Assembly: GCA_036897095.1 (NCBI GenBank)
Contig: JAYMSP010001260.1
Location: 1 to 34,220, forward strand
DNA length: 34,220 nt
Direction: 5' to 3'
DNA from: Plantago elongata
Taxonomy: Eukaryota; Streptophyta; Magnoliopsida; Lamiales; Plantaginaceae
Below are positions 11,286-21,735 of the stretch, piece after piece. Under the pieces are notes generated by a model that made no database searches, was not told the DNA's origin, and worked only from the letters and a program-made list of their open reading frames with translations. The position numbers and the translations under genes are program-made. How positions within the stretch are numbered: the first letter of the stretch is position 1; each line of letters begins with the position of its first letter.

Positions 11286-13562
11286 GATCCAACTTCAATT
11301 TGTCTTTCATAGTCAGCGTACAGAAAGGGATATTACTATCATTTTGAACAGAAAAGAAGCTTCTGCCGGGTTACTTGTGGATCGTCCTGAACGGGGACAC
11401 AATACGTGGTACATAATTCACCACTTTGAAGAATCCGATTCTTGCGATTCCCATAGCTCCAGTTGGCTAAGTTTTGCAACGTCATTCGCGATAAGCGTGA
11501 TTCAAAATTACATGGGAGACGATTCATCAGTCTAATTTGCTTTTCAGTTTGGCAGTTTGGCCTTCAAATCGCAGTGTAAGCTTGTGTTGGTTATCTGGTC
11601 TGTGTATGGTCTGTTTTCTCATTTATTAAGTGCCTCTGTTTATAGTGTAAATGAATCTAAATGTGATTTGAATATATTGGATAGAAGCTTAAATGTTGTG
11701 CTGAAATATCAAATATCAATGTAGTTGGTTTTTGTCCAACCTGCAGGATTGCTTAATGGTAGGATAATACTTGTCTTTTTTGTATGACCAAGGTACTAAT
11801 TTCAACAGACGACCATTAGTTTGGTCAACCTACTAGGTTATATACTCATTGGGTTTCAAATTTGATGTTTCATTTTAACTTTTCATAATCAATATAAAAG
11901 ATTAACATTTTCAAAATTTAAGATTGATTTATTTACTTATGAAAAAGTTTATTGAATTTAAAAATATATATATAATAAACATTTAACATGTTATTTTTAA
12001 TAATATAAATTTTTTATTTTTTATATTAATATTATATATGAGTTATTCGTATACGAAGTTTAAAAACGTTTATCATGAAACTTTGCCCACAATGGCATAG
12101 TTTAACTCTCCGCATAAAATTGCCTCTTATCTTACTCTCATTATTAAAAAATAAAAAGTTCTTGTATTCTGCCTTATATATTATTTATATACGCTATGTA
12201 TAACTAAATTTTATTCTATAGAGTTCTCTTAAAGATATGTAACTGACTAATTTATAGTAAAGAACATTATTTCAAGCTGTTTTATACCTATGAAATATTC
12301 AATTTGAGATGGAGGTAGTATATTTTTGTTTAACCAAGTAATTTCTGAGTCACTAAACGTTTTTCATCCTTTGAGAGACTACTATCAACCGGTAGTTTTA
12401 GTCAACCTATTATATCATAGATTTTTATTTAACCAAGTAACTTTTGAATCACAAACTCGCGGTCTATGAACCTAAAATTCAATAAACTAAATTACTAGTA
12501 TTATTGATACATAATGGTACTATATAGGCTAGTGTTGTTCGTTGCATTGCTGCCACCCATTTGATCATGAGTTTAAATCTTCTCTAGTACCTATTACCTA
12601 TTTTTAAGACCTTTATAGCTTATACATTCCTTTTAAAATTATTTTTCTTAACCTTCATAATCCTTTAAAAATTCTTTTTCCAGCATTTTTATAATATTTA
12701 CAATTATATACATAGATCTGAAACTTTTATTCTTTAAAATTTATGCTTTTCATTATTATATCTCCTTGTCAAATCATTTAATTACATACTATTTATGAAA
12801 ATGTTGATCTAGTTTTTATATTCATACTTACAACCTAATAATTAATTATAATAAAATCATAATTTTTAATAATTTAACATTAATAATAGTCATTCACTTA
12901 AATTTGTGAAGTCACAGACTTATACAATTTCTTTCTGGATCCGCTTGGTGTTGCATAAAATTAATGCATTCATTTGGAACATGGTTCAGAGCCGCATACC
13001 TATTCTGGTAAATCTGCACCAGAAAAATGATTCAACTTGGAGTTGAAGTAAATTTGCAGTCAGAGGACGAAGAATATGTCCAACATATGCGACTTTGTTG
13101 TATCAGTATGTAAGAGTTTAATAATAGCTTGGCTGGGGGTTAAGATCAATTTGAAAGGAAATGTGCATAATGTGTTGGAAGTGCATATTTGGAGTCTTTT
13201 CTCATGAAGTATTAGTCGAAAATATTTGTGTATGATGAAAATAAATACAGTGTACTACCTACATTAGTGAAAATTCTGACTCTATATTAGTATTACTCCA
13301 GCATAGAGAAACAGTATGTAAATCGGTCAGTGAGAAGCCAGTAGTATAAAGTTTTTTTGCCAAACATGGATGAAGCCCATGATGCCAAAGAATATTGTTC
13401 AAGATATCAGCAAAATTTAGCTATACAAATACAACCCATTACATGTTTTGATTTCAAAGGCTTTCACAAACTAAGGAAAAAAAAAAAGAAATGGATATAT
13501 TAAGGAATATTTGTAAATCTCAAACAACAGATACACTGTTCATGTGGAAAGAAGTATCACAA
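11286..13562. other. RAVE 3' UTR, then AT-rich intergenic spacer
   Basis: The RAVE stop at 11283-11285 is followed by several hundred bases of probable 3' UTR; I cannot place the poly(A) site. From about 11.8 to 13.5 kb the sequence is AT-rich with no supported gene. At 12305-12320 a GAGATGGAGGTAGTA string resembles a decayed Stowaway terminus, but no partner end was found. Confidence 0.6.
12323..12451. repeat. Diverged direct repeat, period about 99 bp
   Basis: The segment TTTTTGTTTAACCAAGTAAT at 12323 recurs as TTTTTATTTAACCAAGTAAC at 12422, each followed by similar TTTTGAATCAC-like sequence. The region between contains a GTTTTAGTCAACCTA motif resembling one near 11820. This is probably old transposon-derived or tandemly duplicated intergenic sequence; the family is not recognised. 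Confidence 0.45.
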
Positions 13563-16500
13563 TCACTGATTGCCGATACCAAAGATTCTTACTTTGTGCA
13601 TATTCGGAAACTTAGCAACAACTAATACAAGAACAGCAACTGTATTCAGGAACAACATGGGTTGTTGGTAGTCGGTTGTATGTATAGCTATCAAATACCT
13701 GCAAGCAGAATGAAGAGCATTGAATTATCAATCGCATTTCCCGACGAAATGGAAATGAACAATCAGTTCCACGTGTATCACACAAAAGGAAGAGATAGAA
13801 GAGTTTACTAAATATGTGCACAAATGAAACATGTAATCACACAGAATATATGTGAGCATGTATGCAAAACTCATAAGAAATCATTAGAAATGTATGTGAA
13901 GTTTTCCATGCATTCACCTATGACTCATCAATGGGCAAATGAAAAATGCAGGCACTTATTTTAGAGTAAAAACAAATGTGAACATCTTATGATATTAACA
14001 CCACGCATTGGTTTTAAAAAAAATACATTAGACAATTAACAAGAAATTTAGGCCAAAATTACACAACATGAAACATACAGCACTAATACCAAGAAACTGT
14101 GCCAGATGCAAGCACAGAGAATCAGGGACAATGGAAATGAACACTTACAGAACCACAGGAACAAGTGTCAGGAACTTTCTATTGCGAGTTAGCTGCTTTC
14201 CATTCTCAATCTGTTCCCACCAAGTCAATCTATTGTAGATTCCCTGATCATCACCAAAAGGAGTTCCTTTTCTCCAATGGAAGCAGTGGTATGTTACCTA
14301 AATAATTAACATATGCTGTCATGTTTATAATATGACTGGGGTTAGGATTAGCATGTTCCATGCGCATTACAATAATATGAAGTGAGAACTCACTTGATCA
14401 AGCGAAAGAAACAGTTCATGTATAATACAGAGATTCAGGTTTCAACCAAACCCCAAGACTGTGACACAAGGAAAACGTAGTACATGCTATAATATGTGTG
14501 AGCAAGATGTACAAAACAGTAATAAAAGAAAGGACTGCCTAATAACACAAACTGCAGCATTTTACATTAGTCTAAAGAGTAAAATCCACTGTACTTGGGA
14601 TGTTATGCTCCTCTAACAAAATGCAATACACAACATATCTTGCATGGTCATGATAAGAACTACTAGTTCTTACAGCAAAAATCATTTTATCTGAGCTTTT
14701 TGTGGTACTGTAGAGTGTAAATCCGAAATTAATTTCAGTCTTTTTGCTACCAACCACTGTCAGGTGTGCAATATTTGTTGATTCTTGGCATATGCTCTAT
14801 GTTGCTTTTAAAACAAGTTTTTGCTGGTGCACCGTTGTTAGTATTTCAGAAGTGAATATTTCCAGCATGGGGAAGTGTCAGAAAAAACTTATGCTGTTCT
14901 GTTGTAACAGCTAACACGCAGGATTCTTATTCGTTTTTGCAAAAAGAGCTGGGAGAAGAAATTAGTCAAGTGGGTGTAAGTCCCTGCTAATGCATTATGG
15001 TCCCTTCAATATTATGAGTATGACTTGTGTACTGGGGATTGCATATTACTTCTACTTGGGCTTTGCATGTTAGTTCCAACCTCCATAATTTAGCTTGGTA
15101 CTTATGGCGCCACCAGGAAACACCTAATGCCTAATTTGAGTTCAGCTCTCTTGCATCCTACCTTCCAGTCACCTCTTCTTTGTCTGTCCCTGCATTTTCA
15201 GATGGAGAATATATGACTCTGCAAGAAAGGATGCGGCAAGGGGGTTCCAGTTGGGAAGCAGGGTGCTTTGTTGTGTGGTGTCACAGTTACTTAAAACTCG
15301 TCTTAATCATAATTTTACCATGACGGTGCAGTGGAATGGAGCTGGAGCGGGAAGGAGGAGGTGCAGGGTTCGATCCCTGGCAGAGTCAAAGTTGGTTTAG
15401 GAGTAAAGTATGGTGGTATAGGTGTGGTTGGTATGGAAGTAGTGTGTAGGGATTAGTTGTAATATTTGCCGTTTCAAAAAAAAAATCATAATTTTACCAT
15501 GTCAGACTTTTAGGCAACGGAGTTCTACAAAAACTGCTGGATTCACGTTGAAATTCCCAGAATAGTATGGCTCAATCTCTTGCATATGCCCATAAGGAGC
15601 TGCTTGTGTAAAGAATTCGAGAGCACATAGGCCGACATGGGTGATAAATTTGAGACCAAGAAGATTATCAACACTTGTAGCGTTGAGCCTTAAACAAAAA
15701 GAGACCATCATACTAGGTATATCCACCGTGACAGTATGAGTTTGCACTAGAGAAAAGAAGCCATCCCCACATATCTCTTTGGAAGAACGCCCTTTTCATT
15801 AGTTAGCATGGAACTTTCAAATGACTTACATGCTTTCGATTACTTTCCTCTATTCTGGGAACCGCTAAGCTCCTCTAGTGTAAACTAAAGAACCGCTTGG
15901 CGCCGGTCATGCGTCATGCCATAATTTGATATAAAGGATGATAATCACTCAAATAAACCAACATATAGCACTGGTGTTTTATTTTGATTTTTCTTTCCCT
16001 TTTTTACCTTTTTCTTTTTCATGTATATTCTACTCAGAGATAAAGTTTACTGTTAGTTATGTATGCAGGAAAGAAATCTGCCAGGATAGAACCAGCAAGC
16101 TTAGTTATGTATCCTAATACACCATAACGGTACCACATTATATAACTACCTACTTTAATCCAAGAGCATAAAGCTGTGGAAGATTGTTACGATGCTGGGG
16201 GGAGTATTTTTATTTAAGTAAACGAACATTATTTCCTCTATAATTTCAAGTATGCATTACCTAACATAAAAAAGATTGCAAAATATGCGGACAACATATA
16301 ATTGTATTTACTATGGAAAACTGGAAAAGTGCCTTAATAAAGGATAGGATAAATGTGATCATGAAAGAAGGCTAGTTGGTATGCAAAAATAATTGTCCAT
16401 GTGTGAATTTGTTACTAATTACCACCTTTTCCAGTTTATTACGATTATCCAAATTATGTGTGAAAATTTTGCTTTGGTAGTTTTCTTGAATCAATTAGAG

Positions 16501-17007
16501 CAATCTAGCCACTCACCAAGCAATTGTTTGGAATGGGCGCACAGCTGCTGCTATAGTTTTTCAATAAGAAGGAATTTCAGTATGATTAGTCTCACTTTCA
16601 GTAATTCAGCTAGATTTACAACTGTGTCTGTCTACCATTGGATCTACATCAGTTACTCCTATGTATATCATTTTCAATAATTAGTCTGATTTGAAATTGT
16701 GTATAAATCTGTTCTCCCTGCTTAATTATCTATCTTTGTTCTTCCCCCATTCGACTCAATTCCTCCAGTAATCATACGTCAGGGACATAAAGTAACAGCT
16801 AAAACGATTAACTGATCCAACCAAACCGTCTTCAGTTTCTATAATCATTGTCTGGTATTGAGGTTGACCTCATCTGATGAGATAATGATTTAGTCAAGTG
16901 CACTAACAGATCGAAAATTCAAATCAAATACAATCAGACAGTAACAGCACCTTAAAATGTATACATACATAACACCTAATTTAGAAGCTCAACACCTAAA
17001 AACTCAA

Positions 17008-17068
<61 letters not shown>

Positions 17069-17313
17069 TGAAGAAATGAAAATAAGAATATGAATAAGCA
17101 TAAGAAATTAGTAAGAAATCAAAGAAAGAAACATACCGCAAAATGGGAGAGATTAACAAGAGTCCAGGCCATACCGGCGGTACAATTGGTGACGGAGACG
17201 AGAATGAGCCAGGGGAAGAAGCAAAGGGAGATGTAGGTGGTCCATACACCCGGGTACGTGAACCACTCCGTGTTCCGGTTCAGATCCGCCGATGGCACCA
17301 TTTTCACATACAT
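13563..17313 (-). CDS. ORM1-like: ORMDL family protein (ER regulator of serine palmitoyltransferase)
   Basis: Minus-strand exons are 17313-17137 (59 codons), 14297-14149 and 13698-13563 (stop TGA at plus 13563-13565). Introns are GT-AG, and the joined frame gives 153 residues, the usual family length. ORMDL proteins are ER membrane subunits that restrain serine palmitoyltransferase and so sphingolipid synthesis. Diagnostic segments seen are LNRNTEWFTYPGVW (residues 11-24), KGTPFGDDQGIYNRLTWWEQ, QLTRNRKFLT and the C-terminal KFPNMHKVRIFG. Hydrophobic stretches follow residue 25, span the first splice junction, and occupy the third exon. Asn14 aligns with the human ORMDL3 Asn13 reported to sense ceramide. 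The end reads GIGNQ where I expect GINGDQ, a minor variant. The ATG at 17313 matches the family start (MYVKMVP). Intron 1 is 2839 bp and hosts a SINE and a CT tract; the gene looks functional. Confidence 0.95.
15323..15484 (+). mobile_element. tRNA-derived SINE (second family) in ORMDL intron 1
   Basis: The insertion is bounded by a perfect 17-bp target-site duplication, ATCATAATTTTACCATG, at 15306-15322 and 15485-15501. Inside are an A-box-like GGTGCAGTGG (15325-15334), a B box GGTTCGATCC (15367-15376), a GT-rich body, and a poly(A) tail after GCCGTTTC. It is oriented opposite to the ORMDL transcript. Head and body differ from the SINE pair in the RAVE gene, so it is a separate family. The perfect duplication suggests fairly recent insertion. 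Confidence 0.9.
17014..17063. repeat. (GA)n microsatellite in ORMDL intron 1
   Basis: About 25 uninterrupted AG units are followed by a short G run. On the ORMDL sense strand this is a 50-nt CT tract beginning about 75 nt after the first 5' splice site. It creates an artefactual Leu/Ser-repeat reading frame on the minus strand. Confidence 0.97.
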
Positions 17314-17657
17314 CTTCTCCGATTAGATTTGAATCGATCAATTGCGTGATTCAATTGATTTTTTTCCGATCGCCAGGCACAAAGGAAGACGATGAAGAAG
17401 AAGAATAGTATCTGTCTTTTTGTTTTTGTGTGTAATTGTGTCTATAGGCTCGCTAAATTCTAATTTAGCCCAGTGGAGTTTAGATATTTTTTTAATGGGC
17501 CTGATCTCTCCAATGAGGGATTCGAGTTATATCGATCTATCAATTGCGAATCGTTTTTAGAAAATCTCGAGTGGCTTGGGAGAAGGTATGTGTTCCGAAA
17601 TAATAGGGTGGCCTACAACTCATTGATCTATATCTACGGAGTAAGGACTACCAGCTA
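17314..17657. other. ORMDL 5' leader and promoter region
   Basis: Sequence upstream of the ORMDL ATG (read on the minus strand) contains a GAA/TTC-rich leader around 17380-17410. I do not see a convincing TATA box or any other gene. The short open frame at 17473-17658 shows no recognisable domain. Confidence 0.4.
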
Positions 17658-18275
17658 AAATTATTATGGAACTTGTGTAATAAGCAGGATAGTTTATGGG
17701 TTAAATCAATTCACACGTACTAAATGCCCCTTGATCAACTCCTTTCCCAACCTGTGCCCACCTCGAGTTCATGGATTATGAAAGGGATTTTGAGATCCCG
17801 GACATTGATTCATGGTAACTATACATGAGACTCGATGAGAGTGCACCCAAATTCAAGACGGGTATCATGTACCTATCTTTGCATATTGAGAGGCCGGAGG
17901 TGGAATGGAAGACACTAATGTTTGAAAATTTGGTGAGACTTAGAGCAAAGTTGGTGACATGGTTGGCATGCCAAGAAAGAGCGGCTCCACCGGTTCAGAT
18001 TGCTGGAATCAAACACATGTTGCTTCTGCCCAGAGATCGAGACATGTGAGCACTTACTCTTTGGATGCAAGGAAATGCGGCTGATATGGATAAAGGTACT
18101 ACGGTGGTTGGGTGTGCGACGCACCCCAGATACATGGACGATTGAGATTAGCTGGAATCTACAGCAAATAAAAGACAATCATTGGAGAAAGCGACTTCTC
18201 AAGTTAGCATTTATTGAAATCATTTATGAGGTGTGGAAGCATAAGAATAATATTTATTTTGGTTCTAATAATAGA
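17658..18275 (+). pseudogene. LINE ORF2 3' remnant (C-terminal RT region with zf-RVT)
   Basis: This is a broken non-LTR retrotransposon tail. The frame at 17658 encodes LLWNLCNKQDSLWVKSIHTY then a stop, and resumes in the same frame with SSSWIMKGILRSRTLIHG, both typical of plant LINE polymerase C-terminal regions. The frame at 17825 then gives EVEWKTLMFENL and LVTWLACQERAA. A third frame at about 18015 gives CCFCPEIETCEHLLFGCKEM followed by a Trp-rich end. This is the zinc-binding reverse-transcriptase (zf-RVT) motif, with Cys-x2-Cys and His/Cys ligands still present. At least two frameshifts and two stops make it inactive. The RT core and endonuclease are missing, consistent with 5' truncation. 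Confidence 0.82.
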
Positions 18276-18760
18276 CATGTGTGTGTGTGTACATATATGT
18301 ATATGTATATATGTATCACAACAGACTATTACCGTAGTAATTAATCGAGTTTGGGTGGTGCCTAGACTTCGACCCCATGTTGGAGTCTTATGTTACTGTT
18401 TTTTTGATGCATAATATACTTCAGGCTGGATCATAAATTGACTTCTGCTTTATACTGTTTTTAAAGTTCGATAATATATTTTAGTTCTAAAGAAAAAGAT
18501 TCATTTCAAATAAAACTTCGAGAATTTGGAGGTGCATAATGCATTACAAGCCCGTACTCTCCTCTGTTCATTAATTCACACACAAAATTAGTTGTAGGTT
18601 GCACTTATTGTGCCATTGAGAAGTATGATTATGATTATTTTCATACAATCATCCGATTGCACTTATCACAATAATCAATTCGCCACTCATACACAACTTT
18701 GTCTCGCAATATTTTAGCAACACCAACTTCCAACCACACTCTAGTAAGAAATACGGATGT
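18276..18760. other. AT-rich spacer with short TG/TA tract
   Basis: A (TG)n and TATG-rich tract at about 18279-18315 directly follows the LINE remnant and may be its degenerate 3' tail. The rest, to 18760, is AT-rich with no gene that I can support. Confidence 0.5.
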
Positions 18761-18764
18761 AGCC

Positions 18765-19680
18765 AGAACCCGTACCCTTAGCCAATCCGTTAACTAGTAA
18801 CGGGTAGGATTCGGGTAAGATATAAACCCGCCCCAACCCATTTAATCTGCCAAAGCTAAATATCATTTTTCTGCCCCTTCTGTTGAATCTAACGTTGTTG
18901 TCTTCCATTCCTCTTCTCCTTCTTTATTGGCAAATCTAAAACAAGGCATCATATCTTCTTCTTCTTCTTCTTGGTACTGAATTTGTGATATTCCATCTGT
19001 AAGAGTAATGAATATAATCCGTGTCTATTCATAGAATTAGAAGAGGTATATATACAAGTACCAGAAGCTATACTCTAAAGACTAATCTACTCAGGAAACT
19101 AATATAATTAGAGTTCTATAATCTAAAGACTAATCGAATCAGGAAACTAACTAGAGTTCTAGTATAATCTAAAGACTATACAATTACATAGTCTAACACC
19201 ATCAGATTGTTGTATCGTCATCTTCTTCTTCCTCCTCTTCTTTTTCTTTTGTTTGCTACGTTGTCTTCTTTTTCTTCTTCAGTTTGTTGTGTTGTCGTTG
19301 TTGTCTTCTTCCTCGTATTCTTCTGTTTGCTACATCTTCTTCTAGATCGCCTATTCTTGGTCGATCGTTTAGCTCGGCTTCTGAGTTTTCATCAATGGCT
19401 TCAGTCTTCATATCTTCGAGTCCAACGTTATGTCCATTTACATAAGCGTGATCTTCGAGTCCAACGCTTATGTTGAATCTTCTTCTGGATTTCATCAATG
19501 GCTTCAGTTTTCAGCTCTGATTTTGCCACAAATTAAATGTTGATGTTTTGATCAGGTCGGGTCGGGTTGGGTTCGGGCTCTAAAAGGGTCTGCGGGTAGG
19601 GTAAGGTTCCGGTACTATTTTTCAGATTTGAAACGGGTCCGGGTACAATACCCGACCCGTAACCGAATATCATTTAAAAG
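18765..19680. repeat. Unclassified ACCC/GGGT-bounded segment
   Basis: The left part (about 18768-18842) is dense in ACCCGTACCC, CGGGTAGG and ACCCGCCCC strings. The right part (about 19556-19667) is dense in GGGTCGGG, GCGGGTAGGG and GGGTCCGGGTAC strings, an inverted-looking arrangement around about 700 bp of TTC-rich sequence. This resembles the subterminal repeats of a nonautonomous DNA transposon. I could not define matching termini or a target-site duplication, so the class is open. Confidence 0.4.
19070..19180. repeat. Tandem repeat, about 47-bp unit, just over two copies
   Basis: TAAAGACTAATC-type starts occur at 19076, 19124 and 19170. Each full unit contains AGGAAACTAA and AGAGTTCTA. 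Spacings of 48 and 46 bp show a short degenerate tandem array. It is noncoding and lies inside the ACCC/GGGT-bounded segment. Confidence 0.75.
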
Positions 19681-19823
19681 CCTGCGCATAAGGAGGCTTA
19701 CGGATGACATTTGCAATTTATGAAAGAATATGCCTGATGTCACCATGAAATATGAGATTTAACATACTTTTAGATTCTCGTTTTGTCAAATATTGAATAT
19801 TTGTATTATATTAAGTCGACTAA

Positions 19824-20067
19824 TGTAACGATCCGGGTACTAATGGACCGACAAGGTTACGCATGACTATCTCACCATTCGGTATAATATTGTCCGCTTA
19901 GGGGCGGAGTTCGCACGCACGAATTTATTTTTTAGTTTTTCCAAAAGGCCTCATACCATATAAGAGTGTTAATCTACATATATAAATTCCATCCCTTCAA
20001 CTGTTAATCTACATATATAAACTTCATCCCTTCAACTCACAAGCAATGTGGGATGTTGGGTATTACA
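19824..20067 (-). repeat. TRIM 3' LTR (244 bp)
   Basis: This copy matches the right-hand LTR through segments such as CCAAAAGGCCTCA and CAATGTGGGATGTTGGGTAT. It carries a private 35-bp tandem duplication, GTTAATCTACATATATAAA at 19968 and again at 20003, that the other LTR lacks. That explains most of its extra length. Confidence 0.85.
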
Positions 20068-20159
20068 ATCTACCCCCTTAAATGAAAGGTTGGGATTACT
20101 ATCTACTCCTTAAATTCTCAACGTCCTCGTCAAGCTTTTTTGGGGTTCTCGGGACCAAA

Positions 20160-20363
20160 CATCTGTGCAGGATTCTATAGAGGTGGCCCCTACGGGTCCA
20201 AGATGCAGCCCACTGCCCATACAGTATAGCACTTTACCCCGCATGACTTAGTTCCCGCAACCATCTGTGCATGATTCTAGAGGTGGCCCCTACGGGCCCA
20301 AGAAGTAGCCCACTGCCCATACAGTGTAGCACTTTGCCCCACATGACACTTAGTTCCCGCAAT
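20160..20363. repeat. 102-bp tandem duplication in TRIM internal domain
   Basis: Two adjacent copies begin CATCTGTGCA at 20160 and 20262. Both contain GAGGTGGCCCCTACGGG, CCCACTGCCCATACAGT and TTAGTTCCCGCAA. They differ at scattered positions, so the duplication is old but recognisable. Together they make up about two thirds of the internal region. Confidence 0.88.
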
Positions 20364-20376
20364 TTCGGATAGTCCC

Positions 20377-20388
20377 GCTCTAATACCA
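20377..20388 (-). promoter_or_regulatory. Primer-binding site, initiator tRNA-Met type
   Basis: On the minus strand this reads TGGTATTAGAGC, 11 of 12 bases identical to the canonical plant PBS complementary to initiator tRNA-Met. Its position 2 nt inside the LTR fixes the element's orientation. Confidence 0.85.
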
Positions 20389-20390
20389 TT

Positions 20391-20614
20391 TGTAACGACC
20401 GGACCACTAATGGGCGAGATCTGGCATGTTGGGCTGGCAAGGTTACGCTTGACTGTACCACCAATCGGTATGATATTGTCTGTTTTAGACCGGAGCCTAC
20501 ACGGATTTTTTTTCGAGTTTCCCCAAAAGGCCTCACACCATATGAGAGTGGTGGTCTACACATATAATCTCCATCCTTTCCACTCACAAACAATGTGGGA
20601 TGTTGGGTATTACA
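20391..20614 (-). repeat. TRIM 5' LTR (224 bp)
   Basis: Runs from TGTAACGACC to GGTATTACA on the plus strand and is adjacent to the primer-binding site, so it is the 5' LTR in minus-strand orientation. It diverges from the 3' copy at many sites, indicating an old insertion. Confidence 0.87.
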
Positions 20615-20651
20615 ACCAATTTCTTACATATGTTGTAGGGGTGATCGTGTC

Positions 20652-20763
20652 TTACAGCTCCGACTGGAAATGTAAACAACTCCAACCCTGCAGCTTCGAT
20701 TGGAGCTGTCTTACAACTCCGATTGGAGCCGTTTTTCAGCTCCAGATCGGAGCTGTAAAAATG
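20652..20763. repeat. Palindromic AGCTCCGATYGGAGCT motif cluster 1
   Basis: At least four degenerate copies of a near-palindrome occur: AGCTCCGACTGGA, AGCTTCGATTGGAGCTGT, AACTCCGATTGGAGCC and AGCTCCAGATCGGAGCTGT. They are often preceded by GTCTTAC or TTTTTC. The same motif recurs at 21487-21735. There is no coding potential. Confidence 0.7.
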
Positions 20764-21486
20764 ATATATTTATGTTGAATCTGAAAGATATCGAAGGGAG
20801 ATTATCAAGTCATACAAGGATCTAGAAGAGTCAATCCACACACACGACCTGTCATTGCGAAGTTTATTCAAAATGCTAAAACTTTATTGAAGACCACCTT
20901 TTAAGATTACAAAGTCTAAAAGATAGCCCGAAAGACAAAACACGAATCATGAGCAACAAAAACCTAGCCGTTAAGACCACTGAAGAACGAAGAACACAAC
21001 CATCAATAATAAGCAAATTTAAGGGGGGCATTGGTTGAGGAAAATCGGGGAACACCCAGTCGAGAACCTAATATTAAAGGGATCAGTGGATAGCATTTTG
21101 TAAGGGGAACTCATCATCTCTATCTAAGTGGATTCAAGTTATGAGAAAGGGTGAGTGAATTAGGTGAAGAATTAAGACACCTTCATATACCACTGTAACT
21201 TTTTCTATTAGGTGAATTACATATGGTACCCATTAAATTTGATCCAATTACAGATTCACGTCTTGATTTCAGACAAAATACATATAGCCCCTGCATGCAT
21301 TTTCGTTGGCTAAAGTGCCACCATCAACACTCTCTCTCATCCAAGTGAATTTTCTTCTCTCTTGCTAATTAAGAAATATAATAAGAAATTCAAATTAAAA
21401 ATAAAACCATTATAGGGAAAAGAAAATTAAAAAACACAAACACTTCAATCTCCTCTCTTTACTCGTCGATAACTTTTCAAAATAAC
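20764..21486. other. Spacer between the two palindrome clusters
   Basis: No convincing gene or element was identified. The sequence includes an A-rich stretch and a CTCTCTC-rich stretch near 21330-21365. It could be the interior of a nonautonomous element whose ends carry the palindromic motifs, but no terminal repeat was defined. Confidence 0.4.
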
Positions 21487-21735
21487 TCCGATCGAAGTTG
21501 AAAAATAGCTCGCCGGAAACATCTAAAAATAACTCCGATTGCAATAGAGAAATAGCTCCGTCAAAGTTGTAAATTGCTCCGATACGAAGCTGTAAAATAG
21601 CTTCGTTGGAGCCGTTTTATAGCTCCAGATCGGAGTTGTTGTGGAGTTGTCTTATAGCTCCGATTGGAGTTGTACAACAGCTCCCTCCAGCTCTGACTGA
21701 AGATGTCTTATAGCTCCGATCGGAGTTGTCTTGGT
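21487..21735. repeat. Palindromic AGCTCCGATYGGAGCT motif cluster 2
   Basis: About ten degenerate units occur in 250 bp, including ACTCCGATCGAAGTTG, AGCTCCAGATCGGAGTTG, TAGCTCCGATTGGAGTTGT and TAGCTCCGATCGGAGTTGT. The right half approaches a tandem array with TCTTATAGCTCC starts. Downstream (21736-22432) I see only AT-rich sequence and short uninformative frames. Confidence 0.7.

Larger units (their letters stand above)
19824..20614 (-). mobile_element. TRIM-type miniature LTR retrotransposon
   Basis: Two related terminal repeats (19824-20067 and 20391-20614) begin TGTAACGA and end TATTACA. They enclose only 323 bp without coding capacity. On the minus strand, TGGTATTAGAGC follows the 5' LTR by 2 nt (plus 20377-20388). 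It is one mismatch from the plant initiator-tRNA-Met primer-binding site TGGTATCAGAGC. A polypurine tract (AAGGGGG, plus 20072-20080) abuts the other LTR. Flanking pentamers ACTAA (19819-19823) and ACCAA (20615-20619) look like a 5-bp target duplication with one change. Size and content fit a terminal-repeat retrotransposon in miniature. No gag/pol or 5S-like sequence is seen, so it is not a Cassandra element. It would depend on trans-acting retrotransposon proteins. Confidence 0.88.

Noticed and set aside
11248-11535. Open frame overlapping the RAVE stop codon
   Set aside because: A different frame from the last WD40 exon, with no recognisable motif; it lies in the 3' UTR.
12305-12320. Third Stowaway MITE
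   Set aside because: Only one terminus-like string (GAGATGGAGGTAGTA) was seen; no complementary end or paired TA was found.
17004-17249. Minus-strand frame ending in a long Leu/Ser repeat
   Set aside because: It is a read-through of the (GA)n microsatellite overlapping ORMDL exon 1 in another frame.
19824-20614. Cassandra TRIM carrying 5S rRNA sequence
   Set aside because: The LTRs show no 5S internal control region, only generic TRIM features.
20234-20778. Protein-coding genes across the TRIM
   Set aside because: Both frames cross LTR, primer site and internal duplication without domain resemblance.
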